Source: Porogramme epimiltina (Eukaryota; Basidiomycota; Agaricomycetes; Polyporales; Polyporaceae). Taken from it: a stretch of DNA of 36,723 nt. The notes below the pieces were generated by a model. That model worked only from the letters and a program-made list of their open reading frames with translations, was not told where the DNA came from and did not search any database. The translations under genes were made by a program, and so were the position numbers. The stretch covers positions 1-36,723 of the forward strand of contig FTLJ01001357.1 in NCBI GenBank assembly GCA_900155495.1. The letters are read 5' to 3'. This document shows positions 11,638 through 19,994 of the stretch, in pieces (within the stretch, counting starts at the first letter, position 1; every line of letters begins with the position of its first letter).

Positions 11638-13272
11638 ATGACCATGCTCGGCGTGTCCGCCTCCTATTTAAGACGGGGTCTGTTCGCTGGAGCGGCCAGG
11701 TCCCCACGCCTTCTCAGCTCTACCCGCCTCGCACCCACCCTCAACCGCCAGTCGTCTGCAGGAATGAAGGTGCGCACCGCCGTGGACATCGAGGGCGAAG
11801 GGGCAGTCGATGACGTCATGTTCGGGCTGGCCTGCGCCGACGACGGCTGCGAGTAGATCGTCGCTGTCCTCTACCAGGGTGGTGAATCTGCGAAGCAGGA
11901 GCCGCGTCTGCTCGGCACGATCGAGAACCAGGTATGGTGGCCCTGAATGTGCGCATATCTTCGTACTAGCACTAACGATGGCCACAGCTGGGCATCCGCC
12001 CCTGGCTCGAGTCGCTCGGCCACGAATACATCGTACGTCCGAGGAGGGTGGACGATTATCTTCTGCGAGCCTCACCGCCTCGCTGCGCAGGTCACCGACG
12101 ACAAGGAGGGCCCTGATTCCGTGTTCCAGAAGAACATCGTCGATGTCAGTGGCGACAACCCCTCAGTCCTCATTATCTCCTGACGGGCGCTGATGGTGAT
12201 CCTAGGCCGAGGTCATCATCACCACTCCTTTCCACCCGGGGTACCTCACCCGCGACTTGATTGAGAAGGTCAATTCAACGCTCGATCTCTGGGCACAGTC
12301 AACTGACCTTACCCCTATCATTCAGGCGAAGAACCTTAAGATCTGTGTCACCGCAGGTGTCGGCTCTGATCATGTCGATCTCAACGCGGCGGCGGAGAAG
12401 GGCATCCAGGTCCTCGAGGTCACCGGCTCCAACGTCGTGTCGGTCGCAGAGCATGTCGTCATGAGCATCCTCCTGCTCGTCCGCAACTTCGTTCCCGCGC
12501 ACGAGGTACAATATAAAACGGCCCTGTTTGCAACATCACCCCCTCTGACACACAATCCCGCAGATGATCGAGCGCGGCGACTGGATGGTGTCCGACATTG
12601 CCCGTAACGCGTTCGACCTCGAGGGCAAGGTCGTCGGCACGATCGGCGCTGGCCGCATCGGCTTCCGTGTCCTCCAGCGTCTCCTGCCGTTCAACTGCAA
12701 GGAGCTCATCTACTACGACTACAACCCGCTCCCCGAGCCCGCCGAGAAGGAGGTGAAGGCGCGGCGCGTGCTCGACCTCAAGGAGTTCGTCTCCCAGTGC
12801 GACGTCGTGACCGTCAACTGCCCGCTGCACGAGGGCACGCGCGGGCTCGTGAACGAGGAGCTGCTCAAGAGCTTCAAGAAGGGCGCGTGGCTCGTCAACA
12901 CCGCGCGCGGCGCGATCTGCGACAAGGACGCGGTCGCGGCCGCGCTCAAGAGCGGGCAGCTCTCCGGGTACTCGGGCGACGTGTGGAACGTGCAGCCCGC
13001 GCCGCGCGACCACGTCTGGCGGACGATGAAGAACCCGCTCGGGGCGGGCAACGGCATGGTGCCGCACTACTCGGGCACGACGCTCGACGCGCAGGCGCGC
13101 TACGCGAACGGCACGAAGGTGATCCTCGAGAACTACTTCGCGGGCAAGCCCCAGAACCCGGCGGACATTATCATCGGCAAGAGTGAGTGCCCGGCCTCGA
13201 GCGTATTGGACAGCGCCTTACTGTGCTCGATTGACAGCTGGGTACGAGACCAAGAACTACGGCCAGCGGTGA
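11638..13272 (+). CDS. FDH: NAD-dependent formate dehydrogenase
   Basis: Eight exons (11638-11769, 11857-11931, 11988-12032, 12091-12144, 12206-12268, 12326-12505, 12564-13182, 13238-13272) give 400 aa. The enzyme oxidises formate to CO2 with reduction of NAD+. It belongs to the D-2-hydroxyacid dehydrogenase superfamily. Visible motifs are [23 protein letters not shown] (active-site Asn), the Rossmann GAGRIG (about 211-216), Asp in YYDYN (about 235, NAD preference), NTARG (Arg about 298), [13 protein letters not shown] (Asp about 322, Gln about 327) and MVPHYSGTT (His about 351). Residues 1-42 contain no Asp or Glu and seven Arg, typical of a mitochondrial presequence. Met43-Lys44 then opens the conserved core (358 aa if started there). 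The last exon adds only the conserved tail [10 protein letters not shown]. In wood-decay fungi FDH clears formate, for example from oxalate breakdown; that role is inferred here. Confidence 0.95.
11665..11672 (+). promoter_or_regulatory. TATA-like TATTTAAG inside the FDH 5' exon
   Basis: TATTTAAG lies within the presequence-coding exon, 92 nt upstream of the internal ATG at 11764 that begins the conserved FDH core. The position would suit a downstream promoter producing a transcript without the presequence. This is inference from spacing and sequence only. Confidence 0.35.
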
Positions 13273-13684
13273 AGGGTTCCGTCTGGGTGACGGCTGGACG
13301 ATCGTGGTGTATACTATTGGATGTTTCAACTGCGTGTACTAGTATCTCATCATCAATTCAATTTGAACAACTCCCTATCACCGTTGTACCTCCTCGAAAC
13401 GCTTTTGAAACGCCGAGTGAATTTGATGCAGCCTCTTGATAAAGTCAGTTTGATGAACCTTTTTTGCTGGATTGCACTAAGGTTGCGGTAGCTTTCAGAA
13501 GGTTGCCTGCTCCTGCCCGTCGGAGAGCCGACGATTGAATTTGGGCCAGGCAGAGACTGAGCAGGTGCCCAGGGCGCGGGGCCCGGTCTCTTCGATGCTC
13601 GTATAAGTTGCCGAGTGAGCGGAGCCTTGGTGCCCAAATTTACGCATGTCGGCACGACAATTTGAGAATGTACCCACAACGCTG
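13273..13684. other. Convergent 3' spacer, FDH and wall-protein gene
   Basis: This 412-nt spacer between two convergent stop codons contains several AT-rich motifs (CAATTTGAA near 13360, GAATTTGATG near 13420, T6 near 13459) likely to belong to the two 3' UTRs. No gene is seen. Confidence 0.55.
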
Positions 13685-14814
13685 TCATCCCAATACATAG
13701 CCCGAAGCGACGAAGGACAATACAAAAAACGAGTACAGGGGTAATAGCGTGTGACCGAGGCCCGGGATCGATAGTACAGATGAAGCACCGCCGGTGGTCG
13801 CGGTGTCTGGCCTGTCGGGCATTATGTCGCGGTGTCAGCCACAAGATGTAAGGGGAGAGATGGGTGGACGAGACGCACGGGATGCCGTTGTCGTCTGAAA
13901 AGGAGGGGCAGGTGTCGTTGGCGCTTCCCTATATGTAGTTTCAGAAGGTTTGATAGAGTGGTAGGGCCTGGGGTCGAAAGGGACGTACAGTAGGGTTGGC
14001 GGGACAGCACACGCTGGAGCCGTCGTCGACACTGCCAAGGGCCGCAGCGTTGCTCGCACCCGCCCAGTTCTGAAGGCAGTCGACAGACTTGTAACTGACG
14101 TTCCAGACACCAAAATCCTATATGTGGAGGTTACAACGCTTTCACACAGATTTGGACTCCGACTGGAACCAACCGTGTATCCTACAAAATTTGGCATGAA
14201 GACGTGCAACAGACGGTGTAGGTGCAAGGTGTGCTCACCATAGAGAGCTTCATCAGAAGGAAAGAAGTCGTCCGGAATACTCGAAGATGGCCAAGCAAGG
14301 TCAAAGTTGATGTATTGACCACTCCTTCATTCCGTCATGTCTCAGCCTTCCGCCCACATTTCAGCGGCACACGACAAGACGAATAGGCTCACTGGTTTGG
14401 CTTGTCTGGCGTCGCAGAGCACCATCCTGCACCTCCTGCAGGACACAAGTCTGTAACCTTCACGACTACGCTCTTGGTGACGTTCGGAAAGAAGGGCGGG
14501 GTGCCGGTGTACGTATTGAGGAGCGTGATCTCGAAGCAGCGGCCGCATGCCGGACCATAAGCCGTGCTACTTCCATACGCATACTGGCTCATTGCGGCGG
14601 TCGGGTACTGGGTACTTTCGCCGGTGCAGCCGCAGGAGGCTATGTACCCGTCCGGGAGCGTGTAGTGCGTGAGGGTTGCAGTGCCATCGTCAGGGTAGTC
14701 GATCCATTCCGTGGCAGACACAAGGGTAGAGACAGACGAGAGGTAAACGAGGCAGACGAGCAGGAACCGGGGTATATGGACAAAGGAGGGCGAGAGCATC
14801 ATGGACCAGGCCAT
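13685..14814 (-). CDS. GPI-anchored GH45/expansin-like protein
   Basis: Six exons (14814-14393, 14321-14239, 14181-14174, 14117-13989, 13928-13879, 13811-13685) give 272 aa. The ATG at 14814 (GCGATGG context) opens a signal peptide ending near LVSA|TEW. The mature part has a double-psi beta-barrel of the GH45 subfamily C/expansin type: YGPACGRCFEITL, VVVKVTDLCPAGGAGWC, then PN-HG and INFDLAW. The Asp of INFDLAW aligns with the catalytic Asp region of Phanerochaete chrysosporium Cel45A (FHFDICED), and PNHG aligns with its TNQHG. Sites NVT, NVS and NDT could be N-glycosylated. The last exon gives a Gly/Ser region followed by a hydrophobic C-terminus (LLPLYSFFVLSFVASGYVLG), typical of a GPI signal. 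It could be an endoglucanase, a loosening protein or a wall protein; activity is not proven. The third exon is only 8 nt. Confidence 0.82.
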
Positions 14815-15289
14815 CGCGAGGATGCACTCTGGGAGCAAAGAGCGTGGGTTACGTCGTGCGCCTTGCTGCGCCGACGACGGTCATGGAGGTATTGTGAACA
14901 AGTGCGCACTGCGCGCGGGGCGCGGGAGTGCTGGCACTAAAAAAGATCTGATCACATTGGGCGAGGCCAAGGGCAAAAATAATCGGTTTTCCGGTAGCTT
15001 GGACACAGCGAAAGGGAGCGTGTAGGAGCAGCGAAAAAAGATGCCGTTACAACGACGGTGCAAAGGCGTTGCGAGTCAATTCGAAAGATGTGGACACGGT
15101 CTCAAACAGCGATTGCGACCTACAAGACGGCGGAGAGGCTCCGGGAGGCGGACCGGGCGCGTAGGGCGGGACACAGCCACCGCAAGCCGGGACCTCGCGC
15201 GGAGTTGTCATCGTCCTCGTCGCCTCAGCCTTGCTCTCGACCTCGACGCCACCGCTCCTACGCCTCTCCCCTCTCTACCGCAGCTCGCG
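14815..15289. other. Divergent promoter, wall protein and GCN5
   Basis: This 475-nt spacer between two divergent start codons should hold both promoters. The GCN5-proximal part (15200-15289) is C/T-rich, as is common just upstream of fungal start codons. I see no convincing TATA box or separate gene. Confidence 0.5.
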
Positions 15290-17770
15290 ATGAAGGCATT
15301 ATACCCCGCGTCAAACGATATACCCAATCTCCCCGACTCTCACCTTGCTCTCAAGATCGCCCGACATACTCGCTGCTCAGACTCGGACTGTTCGTGCCCC
15401 GGCCTCCGGCCTCCGCCTGGGTGGCGGGTGTTCCTAGATACCCCAGACGGAACCGACTCGGATGACGATGGGGAACCTCCTTCCAAATATCTTGACCGCT
15501 GCGGATGTGGGCATGGCGTCTCAGCGCACGGTGCGGACCTGTCGGCTCTAGGCCACGACGAATTCGCACGTAGAGGACGCGTCGCAGTACGGGTGGATGA
15601 GCTTCTTGAGGTGCGTCTTCCCTCTTATATACCTTGCCATGTCTATAACATCTCGGTATGATTCTCCAGGTACGCCCCTTTGACATCTGCTGCATTTAAA
15701 CCGTGCGCGCTTCACAAGTCTCCAGGACTCCGGACGGCTAGGCGATTTCGACTATTCCGACAAGGACATAGACTCGTTACGGAAGCAAATGCTGCCCTTC
15801 GCTCCACCACCTCAATCACCCGCAAGTTCTCTTTCAGACGAGCTCGGAGCGTTGGGTACGGTCTTTTTGTCTGGCGTCGTTATAATACCGTCTCAAGTTG
15901 CTCCTAGTTCCGTCGTCCCCCCGAGACAAACACCCCTTGTCCCCCGCGTCCTCCTTCCTCAGCGACACTGTTGGTCGGCCAAACAAGAAGCGTCGCATAT
16001 CACCCGAATTCTCCTCGCTCAGCGAGGCGGACGACGATGACGACGAAGAAGAGCGCCCTCTCGCCTCCCGCGTTACGCGACAGCCAGTGAACAAGAACAA
16101 ACAGAACGGCCGTATAGCAGCGGGGCAACGGAGCGGCAAGCAAAAGCACAGCATGAAGTCCAAAGCTCACACCGCACCTGCGCATATTGCCCCACCCACC
16201 GCGGAGGAACGTGAGGAGATGCGACCAAACGGGGTGAACGGGGCAAAGGTCAAAGTCGAGGACAAGATGGACGAGAATCAGCTGTCGCGATTAGCAACGG
16301 GGGTAACAGTGGACGTGGCAGGTCCAGCGTCGGCCGCGGTGCGTTATGACGCCATTCAACATCGGGTGGTCAGGTGGTTCTGACGCTTCTCCGCTCAAAG
16401 CCCACAGGAAAGCAAGAAAAGCTGGCGTATGTCGAGCTACGAAAAGGAGTTATCCGCGTCGTCGATGTGGAGAACGATCGACAACCACGGTCTTCCGTCA
16501 TATTGACGGGCCTGAAGACTCTGTTCCAGAAGCAATTGCCCAAAATGCCGCGAGAGTATATCGCTCGTTTGGTGTACGATACAAATTCCAAATGCCTAGG
16601 CATCATAAAACGAGGTTACAAGGTCGTCGGGGGTATCTGCTATCGACCATTTCCGCATCGTGGATTCGCCGAAATCGTGTTCTTTGCGACAGCGTCAATA
16701 GATCAAGTCAAGGTCGGTGGTCTATCCACTTCACGGTATACAGGGAGTCATGTCTGACCATCTGATTAGGGGTACGGTGGAATGCTCATGGACCACTTCA
16801 AAGCACACATCCGCAAGACATACCCGGAAATGATGTACTTCCTCACATATGCCGACAACTACGCCGTCGGCTACTTCCGCAAACAGGGCTTCTCCAAGGA
16901 GATCACGCTTGACCGCGCCACCTGGGCAGGTTACATCAAAGACTACGAGGGCGGCACGATCATGCAGTGCAAGCTCCTCCCCAAGGTCGACTACCTCTCG
17001 TGGCGTGACACCACCCTGCAGCAGCGGGAAGCGGTCCTCACCAAGATCAGGGAGAAGAGCCGGTCTCACATCGTGTACGATGGCTTGCCGCAGTTCCAGA
17101 ACGGCGCCGGTGAAGGCATCACAATCGATCCGAAGGACATTCCCGGATTGAGTGCGTGCTGCAGCCCACTGTCACCAAAGGCCCAGTGCTGACACCCGTA
17201 CCCGCAGAGGAGAGCGGCTGGACACCGTCCATGCAGACTATGTACGTGCACTCACCGATTCTCGTGCCCGTCTTCTTCCTCGTCTGACATCGCATTTTCA
17301 GACCCGTACGCCCTACGGGTCGCGGCGCTGAGCACGCCATGATGGAGAAGTTACTGTCAGACCTCAAGGCGCACTCGCACGCGTGGCCGTTTCAACAACC
17401 CGTGAACGAGAAGGAAGTCCCCGACTACTACGATGTGATCACGAGCCCGATGGGTGCGTCCTTTTCCCTCACTCCTCTCTTCAGCCCCTCACCTGCGGTC
17501 CCGGCCGGCGCCACGCGCGCCCGCGCCGCCCCCTTATCCTCCGTTACAGACTTCAGCACAATGGAGCACAAGCTGGACACGAACCAGTACACGGACACGG
17601 ACGTGTTCCTCGACGACGCGCAGCTCGTGTTCGACAACTGCCGTGCGTACAACCCCGAGGACACTGTGTATCACAAGTGCGCGACGCGCCTTGAGAAGTA
17701 CATGCGCGACCAGATGAAGGCACTCGGGCTCGTCCGTAGCTCTAAGGTAAAGCGCGAGCGCGATGAGTAG
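15290..17770 (+). CDS. GCN5: Histone acetyltransferase GCN5 (SAGA)
   Basis: Eight exons (15290-15610, 15726-15855, 15908-16338, 16401-16712, 16770-17151, 17208-17241, 17302-17453, 17550-17770) give 660 aa. It transfers acetyl groups to histone H3/H2B lysines as the catalytic subunit of SAGA/ADA. The N-terminus has a Cys/His-rich motif (CSDSDCSC, then CGCGHGVSAHG) resembling the PCAF homology region of animal GCN5. Next come an acidic, basic linker (KKRRISPE, EADDDDDEEE) and the GNAT domain: YIARLVYD, GFAEIVFFA with catalytic Glu about 385, and the acetyl-CoA loop QVKGYGG. The C-terminus is a bromodomain (VPDYYDVITSPMDF, CRAYNPEDTVY with the acetyl-lysine-binding Asn). It is longer than yeast Gcn5 (439 aa) because of the N-terminal extension. 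The first intron looks double (15611-15669 and 15670-15725). Confidence 0.95.
15611..15725 (+). other. Tandem (AG|GT-split) intron in GCN5
   Basis: The 115-nt interval joins DELLE to DSGRLGDFDYSD in phase 0. It divides exactly at 15669/15670 into two normal-sized introns: GTGCGT...TTCTCCAG (59 nt) and GTACGC...GTCTCCAG (56 nt), with no exon between them. If only the first is removed, the frame reads VRPFDICCI and stops. Both acceptors share TCTCCAGG. Confidence 0.6.
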
Positions 17771-18100
17771 TCGGCACAAGGGGCGGAGGGGTGAGAGGAT
17801 GTGTGATATGCGGGAGCCCTTGCGCAGCGCTTGCTTGGACATTGACCCGTTTTGCTTGTAGCACCATTGCGGCTTCACGCCAGCATCTATGTTGTATCCT
17901 TATTGATTTTACCTGCTAGCTATTTCGACCTGTTCCGATTATTGATACAACGTTGCTGTAAACAACTGCCACGAGTGAAATGTGAAGGAGCGACAAGAAG
18001 GAAACGTCCCGCATGACCCATAAATGAACGAATACAAAAGGGATATCTAATAGCTACGCTACGGAGCTCGGTCTGAACGTGTTCCATTCACATGGCACGT
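17771..18100. other. Convergent 3' spacer, GCN5 and cyclophilin
   Basis: This 330-nt AT-richer spacer lies between two convergent stop codons. It contains TTATTGATTTTACC (17900-17913) and TTATTGATAC (17939-17948), probably 3' UTR and polyadenylation context. No gene is seen. Confidence 0.5.
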
Positions 18101-19777
18101 CTATTTCTCAAGGTCATCCGAGTTAACACGACGGTAGCGAGCACGCTCGTTGCCGCTGCAGCAAAGCTTGAGGTAGCGCACACCACCGAAGCGCCAGAAA
18201 GCGACACCCGCGCCCGCCAGGACGACGAGGAAGAGCAGGGTCGTGAACGAGCCCCAGCCATCCCCGATCTCGAGGTTGGACTCGAGCTCAGACGCAGCGC
18301 CAGTCGCGACTGAGCTGTCCTTGAGCGGCTTCACGGTCGTCGCCGCCCCCTGGTTGCCCGCAGTCTCGGTGGAGACGGGAGCAGCGGTCTTGGAGGTCGT
18401 GGGCGACGACGCAGGTGCCGCGGGGGCGGTAGTAGAGGTGGACGTGGTAGTGGTGTGCGTGAGCTCAGGTGTGACGACATCGTCCTGTAAATAACGAGAA
18501 AACGAGATTTCATTCATATGATGCCTAACGTCAAGAGAGAGCCGGCCTTTTAGAGCTCGGCGTGGGCAGGCACCTCTTTCTCCTCAGACGTGGGGACCTC
18601 GACCTCGAGCTGCCAAGAACGTAAGCGGAGGTGAATGAGACAGAACGATGGGAATTACCTCGCCGCAGTCCGCAATGATGACATCGTCAGAGGGGCGGTC
18701 GTTCCTACCCTTCGCGACATCCTCTGTGGTTGAATACTGTATGAGAAACTATTCACAAATCTGACAAAATTACTCACCAATAGCGTGAACGATGTCCATA
18801 CCCTCCAGAACCTCGCCGAAAACGACCTGTCACTACATAAGCCAACTGTACAGCCGAGATATCTAATAAGCAAGACGTACGTGCTTGCCGTCCAACCAAG
18901 CCGTGACAACAGTCGTGATGAACTAAGAGGGCCCAGAAGCGTTAGTGGGATTAGTCTACAAGTTGCATGATTCAACCAGCTTACGAATTGAGAGCCTAGG
19001 GGAAAGAGGAATAAGAATGACATGGCACACTGGTAGAACGCATGATAGCTCACCGTTAGTGTCCTTGCCAGCGTTAGCCATAGAGAGAAGACCGGGGCGG
19101 GTGTGGCGGAGCTTGCTATTAAATGAATGAGCTTTGAATCTTTACGGTTGAACATACACGACTTACAAGTTCTCGTCCGCGAACCTGTCGCCGTAGATAG
19201 ACTACGCCCGCATGCTGTGAGCATCTATTCCTGTGCCCACTGTGAAGCTGTTAACTCACCTTTCCGCCAGTGCCATCCCCGCGAGCTGGAGTGGATGGTG
19301 GCTAAGCGTTGCTGACTTTCGCGACAGGAGAGCTGGTACTTACTGAAGTCACCACCCTGGATCATGAAGTTCTTGATAATACGGTGGAACTTGGACCCCT
19401 TGTAGCCGAAGCCCTCGGGGAGAGCAGTACCGTCCTTCTTAACACCGGTCGAAAGAGCACGGAAGTTCTCCGCGGTCTTAGGCACAGTCTAATCGAAACG
19501 CTAGTCAGTCCCCGTACCACGAGCACACGCACCCCTTGATATACGTACACCGCCATACAGACCAAGAACAACTGTTGAAAGCACGTGTCAGTACATGACA
19601 AGGAAGCCGAAGGAACTGAGTGCACTGACTTCGGCCCATGTCCTTGTCACCATGCTTCATATCGAAGTACACCTTGTGAGTGACACGCGGGCCCTTGGCA
19701 GCCTCAACGGACTGCGCGCAGAAGAAGGCCGCGACAGTGACGAGGAGGAACCCGAACGTAAGCCTGCTGAAGAACAT
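18101..19777 (-). CDS. cypB: ER cyclophilin B, membrane-anchored form
   Basis: Twelve exons (19777-19630, 19571-19549, 19488-19344, 19285-19260, 19201-19167, 19115-19054, 18995-18985, 18922-18881, 18826-18778, 18723-18659, 18609-18574, 18484-18101) give 341 aa. It is a peptidyl-prolyl cis-trans isomerase assisting protein folding in the secretory pathway. A signal peptide (residues 1-26, ending SVEA) precedes a full cyclophilin domain: [58 protein letters not shown]. The catalytic Arg (FHRII) and binding Trp (AWLDGKH) are present. The last exon adds a Ser/Thr-rich stalk, one membrane helix ([20 protein letters not shown]) and a short basic tail, suggesting a type I membrane protein. Retaining the last intron gives a 221-aa soluble form ending HAEL. 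Introns are 49-62 nt except the last (89 nt), and exon 7 is only 11 nt. Confidence 0.92.
18485..18573 (-). other. Cyclophilin B alternative 3' intron
   Basis: This 89-nt intron has the donor GTGCCT, weaker than the GTRNGT donors of its neighbours, and a TTTACAG acceptor. If retained, the frame reads VPAHAEL and stops at TAA (18552-18550), giving a C-terminus that resembles the HDEL/KDEL ER-retrieval signal. If spliced, translation continues into the membrane-anchored tail. Confidence 0.6.
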
Positions 19778-19994
19778 GGTGGGGAGGAGGAAAGAGTGTG
19801 TGATTGCCAGCGCTTCTCGCCGTCGCGTCTATGCAGACGTGGCGACTCGATCACGCGCACAGTAACCTGCCGACCCCGGATCAGATTCACCAGTGCTTTC
19901 AAAGTCTTCACTTACAACGACCGTTTACCCAGCTGTTATGGTCTACAGGAGCACTGTGTCCTAAAAGCTGAACGGCGAGATCATCCAGGGCGTA

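Noticed and set aside
12459..13067. 202-aa minus-strand open frame across FDH
   Set aside because: It overlaps the conserved FDH catalytic exon and has no recognisable domain. It is an antisense shadow.
13440..13570. Possible box C/D snoRNA-like motifs (TTGATGAA, then CTGA)
   Set aside because: The C box is imperfect, no convincing terminal stem was found, and the spacing is explained by chance in the FDH 3' flank.
16339..16373. A 35-nt intron in GCN5 using the CAG at 16373
   Set aside because: It keeps frame, but it is shorter than every other intron here and places the CTGAC branch-like motif inside the exon. The acceptor at 16400 is preferred; use of both could add nine residues.
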